Assembly: GCA_973895155.1 (NCBI GenBank)
Contig: OZ316891.1
Coordinates: 2,914,001-2,978,000 of the forward strand
From: Marsupella aquatica
Lineage: Eukaryota > Marchantiophyta
Length of the DNA: 64,000 bases
Direction: 5' to 3'
Shown: positions 46,690 through 59,283 of the stretch, one piece after another
Layout of the letters: each line of letters opens with the position of its first letter
Numbering within the stretch: the first letter of the stretch is position 1
The notes under the pieces: model-generated
The model's input: the letters and a program-made list of their open reading frames with translations, nothing else
The model's database searches: none
Told to the model about the DNA's origin: nothing
Position numbers and translations under genes: made by a program

Positions 46690-48717
46690 AATTAGAAATA
46701 AATTCGTTTTTGGTCTGCCCGATATCCGCCCATTACGTTTTGTCTTCCTGGGTGCAAGAGTTGAACACTTGAACACGTAAAATACCGTACACTGTATGAG
46801 AGTGCCCTTTTATACCCGTAGTAGTGGTTTAGAGCTCTGACGTCTCAAAACCAACGTTTAAGATCCATTTTTCAAGGTGGATAAGTCACGGAGTAATACG
46901 ACAAGAGAGTGAGCCGGTGGCGTTCCAGGTAAACGATAAATAATTATTCCCTCCCTTTTTCACTGCCAGCTAGTTATTATTGTACTTTGATCTCATGAGT
47001 CATGACGGCACATTCGTAGGCGTAGCACTCATATAACACAATCATTACCTATCTGCTCTGGTATATAAGTCAGCGCCAGAATGCTGTCATCAGCTTGAAA
47101 GTACACACAGCTCAAGAGGTTTATTTTGTTTGCATAAGAGGGGGCTGAGATATTCAATGCACTTTGTAGTGCCGTCTTTCAAATTCATCGTTGTGACTCT
47201 CGAGCGAGATTTATTACTTTCGGAGGTTAGAAGCAATTCTGCAAGTGGTTTTAAGGGTTTGGGTAGATGCTCTTTAAGACTGTCCTATCTTCATTATTCG
47301 TTATAGAGTCTAGATTATTTGTTTTAGGCCAACCTCCTGTCTCTGTCACTCTTATTATGCGGTCTTGGAGTTTTAGCAGGTTTTGCAGTTTGCCACTTAG
47401 TAAGGTTATAGTGTTGTCTTTGCAGTTGTGGGGACGCTTGTCAGGGACTCTTTGGATCTTTGGTATTGGATTTCTTGCCTTGGAGATCCTGTCTTTGTCT
47501 CCAGGATTGAGCTTTTGGCAGTGTGTTATATGTACTTTCTGCTAGGGTGGCCAATGTCACCTCTGAAGGTGCAGATGCTAAAAATATTCCTTATCAAGTT
47601 TTACTATATTTATTTTGACCATTTTATCCCTCTAAATTTAAGATCAGCTGTCAAATAGTGGGGTCTGTGGCTAGGTGAGAGACTGCTAATTGAAGACAAA
47701 ACCTGGGAAAGTGTCGCTGAAAGGAGGCAAAGGTTTTCTGGTGAGATAGAATTTTGCCAAATTTTTGCCAAACTTTTGCCACTAGACAAAGTACTGCTGG
47801 CCACCATACCAAAGTGCACCCTTGATCACTGAATTTGGCAGTCAAGTACACTTTGTAAATGCACCAAAAAATGCAGTGTAAGGGCATCTGGACCTTCACT
47901 AAACACAAATACCTAACTGCATTACGTCTATAAGAGTACACTTGCATTTATCTGTTACTGCATAACATCTACAAGATTACACTTGCATTATCTGTTACTG
48001 CCTATAATAGACAAGATGCTTTCATTACAAGTGCTTGCAGCGATTACATAGAATACTTACTAGCACTTATCTACAAGAACCTGCTACCATCACATAGTGT
48101 ACTTAGAAGCAGTTTAGGGTATGAGTAGTTTAAGGTGCGAGTAGTTTAGGGTGTAACCTGACAGCATAATCCCATGTGAAACACGTGCACTTATTTAGAG
48201 AGAATGCTCTTTCATGTCAAATTTGGAAATTCTTGTGTAAATTACCTTACCATACAAGGACAGAATGGTTACCTAAACAAATATGAGATGGATGCTGATT
48301 TTGAGAGTAAACAGTATGCATCTATGCAACGCATCTGCCACCATCTGTAAATTTTTCAAACGGCGCAGTGTCATTAAGCACTTAGATATCAGTTAATAAG
48401 ACGAGTGAATTGGGTCAAACATATTTCCTAGCTTTGATATCTTTCTTAGCTTTGGTATCTGTTTTGGGTCCCACTGGTCTCCTCTCTCTCTCTCACTCTC
48501 CAAGTTTGGTAGTGTCACATTTCTTGTACTCTAGTTGTTTCTGCCCAAATCAGGCATTGCCATCATCAGAGTACGCTAGTGCTAGACCCACTTTGGATTC
48601 TGGACTTTTGTTTGTTGATTTTCTCTGGATAAGTAACATCTCTGCATGTACGTATATATTAAGCTAGTCTATTCTAATCAGGTGAGACCAACAAACTAAC
48701 TAACTAACTAACTAGAT
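46690..48717. other. spacer, no gene supported
   Basis: A TATATAAG box near 47064 is followed by 90-codon ORFs with no motif. It could be a promoter of an unrecognised transcript, but nothing confirms it. An AACT microsatellite lies at about 48697-48713. Confidence 0.35.
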
Positions 48718-49650
48718 CATCATCCATCGTTGTTCAACTAAAGGGCATATTCTAAGTTAAGGTTTCTTTTCAATATAAGTTGAGTTGTCTGAAACCCATT
48801 GGGATGTTTGAGAATATAATTGTAATTTAATGGTTTACTTTTATTAGCTTCATGTCTGAAGAAAGCTCCTTACCATAGTGCCATCTCTCCGTCATTGTTC
48901 AACTAAAGAGGACATTCTAAGTTGAGATTATGTTTTCAATATAGATTGACTTGTCTGAAAGCCAGTGGGATGCCAGTGAGAATATAGTTGTACTTCAATA
49001 GTTTGCTTTTATTGGCTTCATGTTTGAAAAAAGCTTCATGTCTGAAGAAGTTCCTTACCATAGTGCCATCCTTCCATTATTGTTGAGGTTTTCTTCAATA
49101 CAAATTGAGTTGTCCGAAACCCAGGGGGATGTTTGAGAATACAATTCATTTAATGGTTTGCTTTTATTAGCTTCATGTCTGAAGAAAGCCCCTTACCACA
49201 GTGCCATCCTTCCATCATTGTTGAGGTTTTTCTTCAATACAAATTGAGTTGTCTGGAACCCAGTGGGATGTTTGAGAATACAATTCATTTAATAGTTTGC
49301 TTTTATTAGCTTCATTTCTGAAGAAAGCTCCTTACCATAGTGCCATCCTTCCATCATTGTTGAGGTTTTTCTTCAATATAAGTTGAATTGTCTGAAATTC
49401 AGTGGGATGTTTGAGAATACAATTCATTTAATGGTTTGCTTTTATTGGCTTCATGTCTGAAGAAAGCTCCTTACAATAGTGCCATCTTTCCGTCATTGTT
49501 CAACTAAGGAGCACATTCTATGCTGAGGTTGTTTTTCAATATACTTTGAGTTGTCTGAAAACCCAGTGGGATCTTGAGAATATAGTTGTAATTTAATGTT
49601 GTGCTTTTATTGGCTTCATGTTTGAGAAATCTCCTTACCATAGGGCCATC
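48718..49650. repeat. tandem array, six units of about 140-185 bp
   Basis: Each unit carries TTCAATA(C/T)AA.TTGA(G/A)TTGTC, CCCAGTGGGATGTTTGAGAA, TTGCTTTTATT(A/G)GCTTCATG and TGAAGAAAGCTCCTTACCAT. Units start near 48720, 48888, 49070, 49205, 49345 and 49487. A degenerate seventh relative lies near 50160-50255. Confidence 0.8.
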
Positions 49651-49802
49651 CAGGTTCGAGCAGGATCTGTGCAAGACATGATTTTTTTTCATTTTTAGAA
49701 AATATACAAGGGGAGAGAATAACTCCTGTTTTCATATTTCACATATAAAAAGAATGGGATACACTGAAAGTCAGTGTTTACACTTTGTTGCATAGAATAT
49801 TA

Positions 49803-49987
49803 GAGGTATTTGCTTGATCGACCCCCAAAATGAAATTTGTTACTTGATCGACCCCCTGAGGTCTATCAATGGTCCAGATCTAAGATAGAAAGTTCCATCA
49901 ACGGTTCAGATTGGGGAAAAATATGGAGAAGGTTGATTAAGTAAACTTTTTCCAGAAAGGGGTCTACTAATATTAAGCATATCTCTC
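49803..49987. mobile_element. MITE copy 2 (Mutator-type), 185 bp
   Basis: This is the same element as at 43199, with ends GAGGTATTTGCTTGATCGAC and (reverse complement) GAGAGATATGCTTAA. Flanks TAGAATATTA at 49793-49802 and 49988-49997 form a 10-bp duplication. Two copies with different target duplications show independent insertion. Confidence 0.8.
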
Positions 49988-50259
49988 TAGAATATTAAGA
50001 TTTGCCTGTAAAAATCCTTTGTAGGGTTCACCAGGACCTCGAAATACTTTGGACGTCGGCGCACCCTTCATGATTACTTATTTTGCGCTCGCAGTATGGT
50101 AATCTATCTCTATTGACACCTGTCAGCTCAGAAACGAACTTCACCGGGAAGATCATTCCCCCTCTCATTGTTGAACGAAGGAGCACATTCGAAGTTGAGG
50201 TGTCCCAAATCTAGTGGGATATGTTAGAGTGAAATTGTACTTTAATCGGAGCTGTCAAG

Positions 50260-51780
50260 CTCTCCTCAAACGGCGATTGGTTTGGGCGTGGAAGCAGGTG
50301 AGATTCTCGCAACTGGGTTTTGCCAAATCTATCCAGATTCTATCCTGAAAAAACAACGCCAGCCTTTCTCACAATAATGGAGGCAGATAAAATACCCTAA
50401 AAATAGGGTTGTGATATCAGAACTCGACCTTAAATTCCTCGTTACGTCAATGCGATCTTGTTGTACTATGATTATAATGATGACAAGATGAACTTACAGC
50501 ATCTCCAAAGATGCAGGAAAATGGGAGTCGTTTCAACTGCAACTTCGTAGGAAGTGAGCAAAATCTGAAAACCTTTTGAAGCGTACCTTGTGGTTAATTA
50601 TACTGGCAGTGCAATTTCTTTTCCAGACACGATGCACGATGTGACAACTTACTCATGATTGGTTTGGCCTCGGGCGTTAACGAGAACATATTGTGGAAAA
50701 GTTTATATTAAGCCCGCAGCATACTGAAAAGACAGCTATGCAAGGAAGAGGAAACTTTCCAATCTCCTCTAGCAAAAACGTCAAATCTAACACTATAATA
50801 GACAATCCCGTCCATTTGGCCATTTTTGTCCGTCATCCCGTTACGAATTTGAATATCAACGGGAATGAAACTGAACCGTCAATTAAAGCATCTCTTTTTT
50901 CGTATCCATCCGATCGTGAAACGAGACATGCACCAGATTTTGCTCCCTTCCGTGCACCCCCGTGCACTCATTATGCCCCTCCATTCCCACCCGCAGCAAG
51001 GACCTCCGCATAGGGCTTCGCGACCCACGTTTACATTCCATGCACTTTCTCCCTATGGGACCGGCCCTCCTTGCACAGTGCAACGCACTGGCATAGGGCT
51101 CATATATCATATAAGAGACAAACAAAGACTTTCCATATCCATCTTGGCAATGGATGAGAACCTCCTCACAAAAGGAAGTATCAGAGGACAAGAATCAGAC
51201 ATCACTTACAATTTATTTATTTATTTATTGCCTAAAGGGCCAAAACAAAGTGTATACACACGGCCAAATAAGGGGAGCCCATGTCCAAACATTGGAAGGA
51301 GGATAGGATGATGATGGGTCCCACTGATATGAACAAGACGTAGAGGTCAGAGTGTAGGAAATTAATCTGGATCACCCAACTACTTTCAAGAAATCAAATG
51401 CAAATTTGAAGGAGTCCTACTGGATTTCTTCCTGGGGAGGGGTCACTTCCAAAGAAGTAACAGATCACATGTGACAAATTATATAGTCAATTTAATCATT
51501 TTGAGCAAGACCTATTGAAATGCTGAGGGCAATAATGAGTTTTTTTATTGAAAAATTCATACGCATTATCATATGGTTGGTGCACCCTTACAAATTTAAA
51601 TTTAAAGTGATTAAGGGGGTCATAAATAACCCAACTTTTTGATGTGATATATGACCGTTCAAATAGTCACCCCAAGGATTTCTTTTCTAGCTGAAGGTGA
51701 GGTGTTGTCAACAACCTTTGCAACCCATGAGAGATTTTCTTTGAATTGACTTCCTTTCTTGGTATGTTGAGCAACATTAA
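50260..51780. other. spacer, no gene supported
   Basis: Overlapping ORFs of about 100-148 codons on both strands (50693-51311) have no motif or splice support. A TTTA microsatellite lies at 51209-51229. Confidence 0.4.
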
Positions 51781-51859
51781 AGAGAAACGTCAATCGGAAA
51801 TTAGTTCGTGGACCCCTTGGCTAATAAAATCAGGGGGAAGAGTCGATCTGAGACATCTC

Positions 51860-52150
51860 CATTTCTTATCTCCGGAAATCTCGTCCGTCCATCATAATGG
51901 CCAATCTATGGCTCAAAAGAAAGATCTCAAATAGATCTATGGATGGATTCTGCCCGTTTTGCAAATGGGTTAATATTTTTCAAATGAAAAATTCAACAAA
52001 TCCAAGCCTTCCTAGCCGTCGATTTTGTTGATTTTATGATCTTTGCTGTCCATTTTGTAATGCCTCTAGAAATCTTATTCATCCATGTTAGAAGGTGATC
52101 TAGGGTGCAAAAGAAAGATCTCAATGAGATCTACGACTGGGTATTTTTTG
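51860..52150. repeat. two further copies of the AGATCT-palindrome repeat
   Basis: Near 51870-51945 (CTCGTCCGTCCATCATAATG ... AGAAAGATCTCAAATAGATCT) and 52060-52145 (AGATCTCAATGAGATCT, a near-perfect palindrome). Confidence 0.55.
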
Positions 52151-52159
52151 TTTTGAGAA

Positions 52160-53170
52160 TGAGTAAATAGTTTGAGTATAAAATTCAATGAACTTTCAAG
52201 ATTCCAACCACTCCTCCTCCCCGATCCTGGGTTTCTATGTGCTCTTCCCAGCATTAATGGCCATACAATACGAGAGGTCCTTACATACCGGGAGTTGCGG
52301 TTTAACAAGGAAGTTATCAAGTTAGTTATTAGTCATTATTTATTATATGAAAAATACTTTTTATAAATCTTTGAATTTAAGTTTTAAAATTGGAAATGTA
52401 ACTAAAACGGTTACATAGTGATAGTTTTAACCGTCTTGCTCTTTGCATTTCCAATGTTTTTACTTTTCTTTTTATGGCACGGCGTCCCAAAATTTACACC
52501 CAAATTGACACAAACACGAATGAAAACTATAAGTTTGATTCACAAAATCGACGAGTCTTGTTTGTTGCGGTTGTTGTTGACATGGCACGTTGTGGTGCCA
52601 GGAATCTTAGAAGGGACCTCTAGTGGGGTCCGTAATGACGATAACTTTTTTACGGGAAGTTTGTTGGAGGACTTCTTGGATGCGTTGGAAATCTCTTGAG
52701 AAGTACTACATCCTCCTGAGCTCATTTGGGTCTGAGGGTGACTTTGGGTCTTGAGGCTTGTGGAGGTATCGCGCCCGCTTGCCAAATCTTGCCGAAACAG
52801 CAGCCAAGCAACGTTCAGTTTCCCATGGGAGCTTGTGTTGGGGAAACATTACAGAGTAGGCACAGGTGTTGAGGTCCAAGTGCATTTGGCCCCTAGACTC
52901 TCGGTTGGGTGGAACCTTAGAGATGGTTGCTAGAGTCAAAGTCAAACTGGTCCCATCATTTAGGACAAGCTTTAGGACAAGCTAGCTTACTTGGGCTATG
53001 AGCATATCCTGGGGCAGGGCTGTCAGCTAGTGATGAATAGGAAGTGGGGAAGCATGGGCAACACCCGTAGAGGGGCTGTTCTGGACAAACAGGGGGTGTC
53101 GGCTCTGACTTTGGCTTATGGCAAGGCCATGTGGTCCTGAGAGGTTCTATTCGCTAACCTATTTACCGAT
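52160..53170. other. left flank of the copia insertion
   Basis: An AT-rich start and then a moderately GC-rich 52550-53170 with short ORFs on both strands. It continues logically across the element into 59348. No gene was recognised. Confidence 0.4.
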
Positions 53171-53175
53171 GTCTA
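53171..53175. other. target site duplication, left copy (GTCTA)
   Basis: GTCTA directly before the copia LTR; the same five bases follow the right LTR at 59343-59347. Confidence 0.9.
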
Positions 53176-53650
53176 TGTTGGGTATTTACTCTTACGTCTA
53201 GGTTAGGTATGACGTGGTTGGTACAACAACGTGGGTTGGTACAACTACGTGGTTAGGTACAACTACGTGATTAGGTACAACTATGTGGTTAGGTACAACT
53301 ACGTGATTAGGTACAACTATGTGGTTAGGTACAACTACGTGATTAGGTACAACTATGTGGTTAGGTACAACTATGTGGTTAGGTACAACTAAGTTGCACA
53401 CTATATCATAAGAGGCATGTGTGCTTGGAGAGGTAGAACCAAGGCTCATTGTTATGGAGCCACTTGAGAGATAGGGAGAGCTTACACTGTGGAGACTCGG
53501 TATAGCCGACGGGCTTAGAGTTCAGTAAAGCTCTCTTGTGTGTTCTCGTGGACGTAGCCTCAAGGAGGTGAACCACGTATCTCTTGTGTCGACTATTGTG
53601 CGTTGGATGGTTCATGGGCTTGTCGTTGCGATCGTCGTCTATGCTCAAAA
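53176..53650 (+). repeat. 5' LTR of the copia element (475 bp)
   Basis: It starts TGTTGGGTATTTACTCTTAC and ends CTCAAAA, where the other LTR ends CTCAACA. An 18-bp minisatellite fills 53215-53395. Confidence 0.9.
53215..53395 (+). repeat. 18/36-bp minisatellite inside the copia LTR
   Basis: About ten units of TTAGGTACAACTACGTGA. In the middle, units alternate TACGTGA and TATGTGG, giving a 36-bp higher-order unit repeated about three times. On the reverse strand the array reads as a repeating VVPNH(I/V) peptide, which is a by-product of the repeat. Confidence 0.85.
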
Positions 53651-53652
53651 AT

Positions 53653-53664
53653 TGGTATCAGAGC
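53653..53664 (+). other. copia primer binding site
   Basis: TGGTATCAGAGC, complementary to the 3' end of initiator methionine tRNA, the commonest primer in plant copia elements. Confidence 0.93.
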
Positions 53665-54784
53665 ATGCTTGGGAGGTGACGTGTGTTCGTGACGGGATTT
53701 CATGACGGTTTTCCCAGCGTTGAGTGTTGGTGGATTTTCCAGAGTTCCATCGCATGGAACTTGGAGTTTATGGGCTCAACGGATAGATCAGGGCAAGAGC
53801 TTTCTAACGGTGTGAAGAAATCGTTGAACGGAGCTCGTGGTGCAGAGAGATCTAAGTTTTCGTCGTTCTGGATTTTGTGAAGAAAGTTGGCAATCGACTC
53901 AGAGGGAGAAGCGTCAAGTGTTTTGACTCAACGGAGAGATTGAGGCAAGACGATTGTTTTTGAGTCCGGGATTGGCTCTTTGATGCAAAGAGGAAGGCTA
54001 AGCAAAATCAATTACCTTGTTGGACTTGGTGACGGCACCAAGTGCAATTGATCAACATTCATTGTTGACAAGGTACCATTTTTTTCTCTTTGAAAAACTG
54101 ATTCGAAATTGGCTATGGCAATTGAGAGAAATCTGTCATCTTTACCAATTTTTTTCTCCCTCGTTCTTTCCTCGTTTTGGGTGCTTCTTATATCGATCTT
54201 CATCACCTCGGAGTCTAGTTTCCAAATCTGAAATCGGATCTTGATTTAGTCAAAACCCGAGTGAGATATCTTGCGTTTGGTGTCGAGGGGTATATTCTGC
54301 CGTGTGTATTTTCTGCGCGCGCGACCAGATTTCGACGACGAAGGGTGGTAGGGGGTTTTGGGGGTTCGAGGACACATGTCAGCCCCTCGATTGTTCTTCC
54401 AAAATTCCCACAGGGCCTGTACAAGGGTCATAGAATATTCCAAAAAACCAGAGAGCTATTTTTTGACCGTCCGACGGTAACTTTTTTGGTTATTTTTCGG
54501 CGAGGTCGTAGCCATTGAAGTTGGCAATGCAGCGCACCAATCACATCGCAATTCCGACAACGGGTTGTACTTGGTATTTCGGTTATTCCCTGAGGTGGTC
54601 AAAACGGGGGAGTTTCCCAAGGTTTTACCCACCTCGACCGAAATTTGAATAACTTTTCTGTCAAATTTCGATTTTGATTTTGGTTTTCAGTATTGGACTC
54701 CTAGCTTTGTGGGCTACGTGGCGGTGTTGAGTTTCAAGTTTTTTGAGAAGTTGTGAAAAACAACATTTTTTGTGACTTTCTCAT

Positions 54785-57700
54785 ATGAGTGATTCGGAGG
54801 AGTTTTTCGAAGATGTGGAACTTGAAGCACGAGGGTCACCGCAGAGGTTTCAGGGGCAGAGAGAGGAGCAGGAGGAAGAGCACGTGACACCGATACCATC
54901 ACCGGTGCGGCGTGTGGTGGAGGAAGCAGTACTACTACCGGAGCTCACGGTAAAGAAGAAGATGGGGACTTTCAAGCTTGGGGGACCCAAGTATGAAGTG
55001 ACAAAGTATGATGGGCGCTCTGACTACTTGCTATGGGAGAAGCAGGTGAAGGGAGTGCTTTATGCGTCAGGGATGGGCCAACTGCTGAGCCCTCGTGAAG
55101 ACAATGTTGATGAGAAACAATGGGACCGCATGCAGGAGCAGGGAGTGTGGTGTGTTACACTCTATCTCATGCCTCCCATCATCAAGCAGTTGGGTGCACA
55201 TAAGGATTGCATGTCCTTATTTGCGGAATTGCAGAGCAAGTATCACCGCAAGGAGTTGTCGAACCGGCTCTACACTTCCTACAAACTGATGAGTTTCAGG
55301 ATGAAGGAATCTGGTACGAAATTGCAAGACCATGTGGATGCTTTCAACGACATGGTCGTTGACTTGGAAAACCTTGGGGAGACTTTGAATGATGAGACGA
55401 AGGCTCTGCAGCTTCTTAGTTCATTGCCTCCATCTTACCAGTCCCTATCACGAGTGTTGTTGCATCGTGATAGGGATACCATTTCATACAATGACGTGGT
55501 AAGTTCTCTGCTTAGTGATGATCTTCAGCAGAAGATGCACATCACATCACAGCCTTCATCATCTGGTGCTGCCCTCAATGTTAACCGTGGGAGGAGTATG
55601 CAGCGACCAACTGGGGACCGTAGAACCCAGTTTAGATCTAAATCCAGATCTAAGTCCAAGGGTAAATCCCCTCAGAGGAGGCAGGTGACATGTTGGAAGT
55701 GCAACCAAGTTGGACACTTCAAGCGAGACTGTAAGGGAAAGGCAGCGGAAACTTCATCGGCAAATGTGGCTAGGGCTGATGGAGAAGCTGATTTACTCAA
55801 TGATGAGTATGTTTTATGAAGCCGGGGGTATGCCCTGTGCACGTCATCTAGGAGAGCAGATGATGTGTGGATTCTTGATTGTGCTTGCTCTTTTCATATT
55901 TGTTACATTCGTGAGTTTTTCAGTTCTTACTCTATTTCAAACGGTTCAGTTCTGATGGGAAATGATCACTCCTGTCAAATTGAGGGAATTGGGTCTGTGA
56001 AGATTCAAATGTTTGATGGCGCTGTGCGCACAGTGTCCGGAGTCAGGTTTGTACCTGGCATGCGTAAGAATCTGATTTCACTCGGTGTGTTGGATTCAAA
56101 TGGTCATCAATGGAGCGTTATTGATGGTGAACTTCAAGTCAGGTCGGGAGAGACAGTGATTTTGAAGGGGAGTAGACAAAAGAATTTGTATGTGTTACAG
56201 GGCAATACTGTATGTGGAGAGGCCAATGTAACCAAGTCTCACGAGGAGATGACTCAACTGTGGCATTCACGGCTAGGCCACATGAGTGAGAAGGGTTTGG
56301 CTATCTTACGGAAGAATGGACTCATTTCTGATTTGCAATCTTGTAAATTAGAGTTTTGTGAGCATTGCATTCTTGGAAAGCAGCATTGTCGTGCTTTTGG
56401 TGTTGGAACTCATCGTTCCAAAGCGGTTCTTGAGTACATACATAGTGACGTGTGGGGTCCATCCCCGACTCCCTCACACTCTGGAAAGTTGTACTATGTA
56501 TCATTTATTGATGATTACTCAAGATTTGTGTGGATTTATTTCATGACGCATAAGTCTGATGTCTTGTCCATTTTTAAGAAGTGGAAGGCCCAGGTGGAGA
56601 ATCAGACTGGAAACATGATCAAGTGTTTGGATACAAGGGTGAAGAGTCTGAGGTCAGACAATGGCGGGGAGTACACTTCAATGGAATTTGAAGAGTACTG
56701 TTCAGAACAGGGGATAACTCGCCATCTCACCACAGTTTATACTCCGCAGTAGAATGGTGTCGCTGAGAGGCTCAATCGGACACTGTTGGAGTGGTCACGG
56801 AGTATGTTGAGCCAATCAGGTTTACCACAAGAATTTTGGGCAAAAGCTGTCAATACCGCAGCTTATTTGGTAAATCTTTCTCCTTCTAGTGCTATCAATT
56901 TCAAAACGCCGTTTGAGATGCGCTATAAGCGGCAAGCAGACTATCATGGCTTGGTAATTTTTGGAAGTGATGCATATGCTCTCACACCAAAGCAGAATAG
57001 GACCAAGTTGGATCCTACCTCCAGGAAATGTGTTTTTCTTGGGTACCAGAGTGGTGTGAAAGCCTATAGGCTATGGGATCCTATTGCCTGTAAGCTCGTT
57101 GTCAGTAGGGATGTTTCCTTCAATGAATCCAGATTATTGAAGGAGGGGGAGAATACTCAGGTCTCCCGTACTGACAAAGGAAAATCTCCTATCCCGGATC
57201 TCGTTGAGGGGGAGATTGGTTATGAGGTGCATGACCGGAGAGAAGGAGTTGCTCCAATTATGGAGCTGGTTCCTGTGCCAGAGGAACCAGAGGAGTTTGT
57301 TGATGCTGGTGAGCAGCAAGTGGATGCTGTTGAGCTTCAAATTGTACCAGCACACGCAGATCAACCGGAGTCATCGGCTAGAAGAACATCTGGTCGCACT
57401 GTACGCGCTCCATCAAGGTATGGACAGTGGGTTGATTCATCTCAACTGCAAGAGGATGATTTTACAGCTGATGATGAGGGTGATGCGTTAATTTTGGAAG
57501 AAGGAGAACCTTCTTCATTTCATGAGGCAAGTGCTTCAAAGGAGAAGCAGAAGTGGACTGCAGCAATGCAAACGGAGATGCAGTCACTAAAGGACAACAA
57601 AACTTGGGAGCTTGTTAAGCTGCCTAAGGGTCAGCAAGTGGTGGACAGCAAGTGGATTTACAAGCTGAAGGATAATTCCATAGGAGGTGGATCGAAGGTC

Positions 57701-59092
57701 TACAAGGCTAGATTGGTAGCAAAGGGATTCACACAAGAGAAAGGTGTGGATTACAATGAGGTCTTCTCACCAGTTGCTAAGTACTCTACAATACGACTAT
57801 TGTGTGTACTTGTTGTAATGTTTGGTCTGCTCCTAGATCAGATGGATGTTGTCACAGCTTTCCTCTATGGCACATTGGAAGAGGTGATCTTCATGAGACA
57901 ACCGCTAGGTTTTGTGAAGAGAGGACAGGAGGAATTGGTTTGCAGATTGCTGAAATCCTTGTATGGGTTGAAGCAGTCACCAAGACAGTGGAACAAGCGG
58001 TTTGACGATTGGATTCGGTCACAAGGTTTTCACATAAGTGTATTTGACCCTTGTGTGTATTTGAAACCGGTGAAGAATGTTGTCTTTGGGTTCATTGTTT
58101 TAGTACTTTATGTGGATGACATGCTAATTGCAGCCAATGATAGGTCTGAGATTGTTAAGCTCAAGGCACTGCTTAGGGCAGAGTTTAAGATGAAGGACTT
58201 AGGGCCAGCTAAGAGGATTTTGGGTATGGAGATCACTAGGGACTTGGAGGCTGGCAAGCTATGGTTGACGCAGAGCAGTTATGCGAGGAAGGTAATTGCA
58301 AGGTTCAACATGGAGAATAGCAAGCCAGTAAGTACCCCGTTGGCTCCACACTTCAAGTTATCATCAGCGTTCTGTCCTACGGATGACACAGAGAAGGGGT
58401 TGATGTCAAAGGTTCCATATGACAAGGCAGTGGGGAGTCTCATGTATTTGATGACTTGCACTAGACCTGATCTTGCCATGGCTATGGGCAAGGTGAGCAG
58501 GTACATGTCGAATCCAGGGAAGGTACACTGGGAAGCAGTGAAGTGGATTATCAGGTACTTGAAGGGTACCGTGGATCATGGTCTTTTATTTGATGCGAAT
58601 GCAAAGAATGCTAGATCATTGATTGGCTATGTAGATTCTGACTATGGACAAGATTTGGACCGAAGGAGATCAACAACAGGATACGTGTTCACACTTGGCG
58701 GTGGATGCATAAGTTGGAGGTCTACTTTGCAGAAGTGTATTGCTCAGTCTACTACAGAAGCGGAGTATGTTGCAGCTGCGGAAGCAGCAAAGGAAGCGAT
58801 TTGGTTGGATAGACTTATCACTGAAATGGGATTGCCACAGGGGAATGTGAAGCTCCATTGTGATAGTCAAAGTGTGCTCCACCTTGCTGTGAACCAGGTG
58901 ATGGACAGCAGAGTGAAGCACATTGACGTCAGGTACCATTTTATCAGGCAGGCTGTGTCTGATAATTTGTTTGAGCTAGTCAAGATTGATGGTAAACTCA
59001 ACCCGGCTGACGCATTTACCAAAGTGATTCCTTTGGAGAGTTTCTCTAGACACCGTGACGTATTGCAGGTTTTGCAATTGCATCACAAGTAG
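54785..59092 (+). pseudogene. copia gag-pol polyprotein with two premature stops
   Basis: The ORFs 54785-55819, 55865-56752 and 56786-59092 share one frame. Stops are TGA at 55817-55819 and TAG at 56750-56752; the second splits TPQ-QNGVAERLNRT where CAG is expected. Gag has the knuckle CWKCNQVGHFKRDC at residues 303-316. The protease reads WILDCACSFHIC, unlike the usual D-S/T-G. Integrase: HSRLGH with CEHC, then catalytic YIHSDVWGP, RSDNGGEY and VAERLNRT. RT: LVLYVDDMLIAAND with the active site at about 58108-58119. RNase H: DSDYGQDLDRRRSTTGYVF and TEAEYVAAAEAAKEAIW. Both stops fit single C-to-T transitions, typical of methylated elements. Only the stops and possibly the protease site block activity. 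Confidence 0.93.
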
Positions 59093-59270
59093 AGTTTTCT
59101 TAAACATTCATTGTAATTACTGATATATGCTCTTCCTCATTCCTATGTATTAGGCTACGGCTTAGTTCTGGTTTGCTCTAGTTAGAGAGGGAAACCGGTT
59201 TGGTTTCTGTCCAGAACTTCCCGCTGAGGGATCATATACATTGGCAGTATTATTCTCCCCTAGACCAGAG

Positions 59271-59283
59271 TCAAGGGGAAGAT
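59271..59283 (+). other. copia polypurine tract
   Basis: TCAAGGGGAAGAT directly precedes the 3' LTR start TGTTGGG at 59284. Confidence 0.85.

Noticed and set aside
47064-47545. gene behind the TATATAAG box
   Set aside because: The following 92-codon ORF is hydrophobic but lacks a motif and is overlapped by another frame; no splice-supported continuation was found.
48718-49650. CRISPR-like repeat-spacer pattern
   Set aside because: Repeats are 140-185 bp tandem units without unique spacers, in a plant nuclear sequence.
50693-51311. ORFs of 106, 148 and 102 codons on both strands
   Set aside because: They overlap each other in three frames without any recognisable domain.
53198-53449. 83-codon minus-strand ORF with VVPNH repeats
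   Set aside because: It is the translation of the 18-bp LTR minisatellite in a frame that happens to be open.
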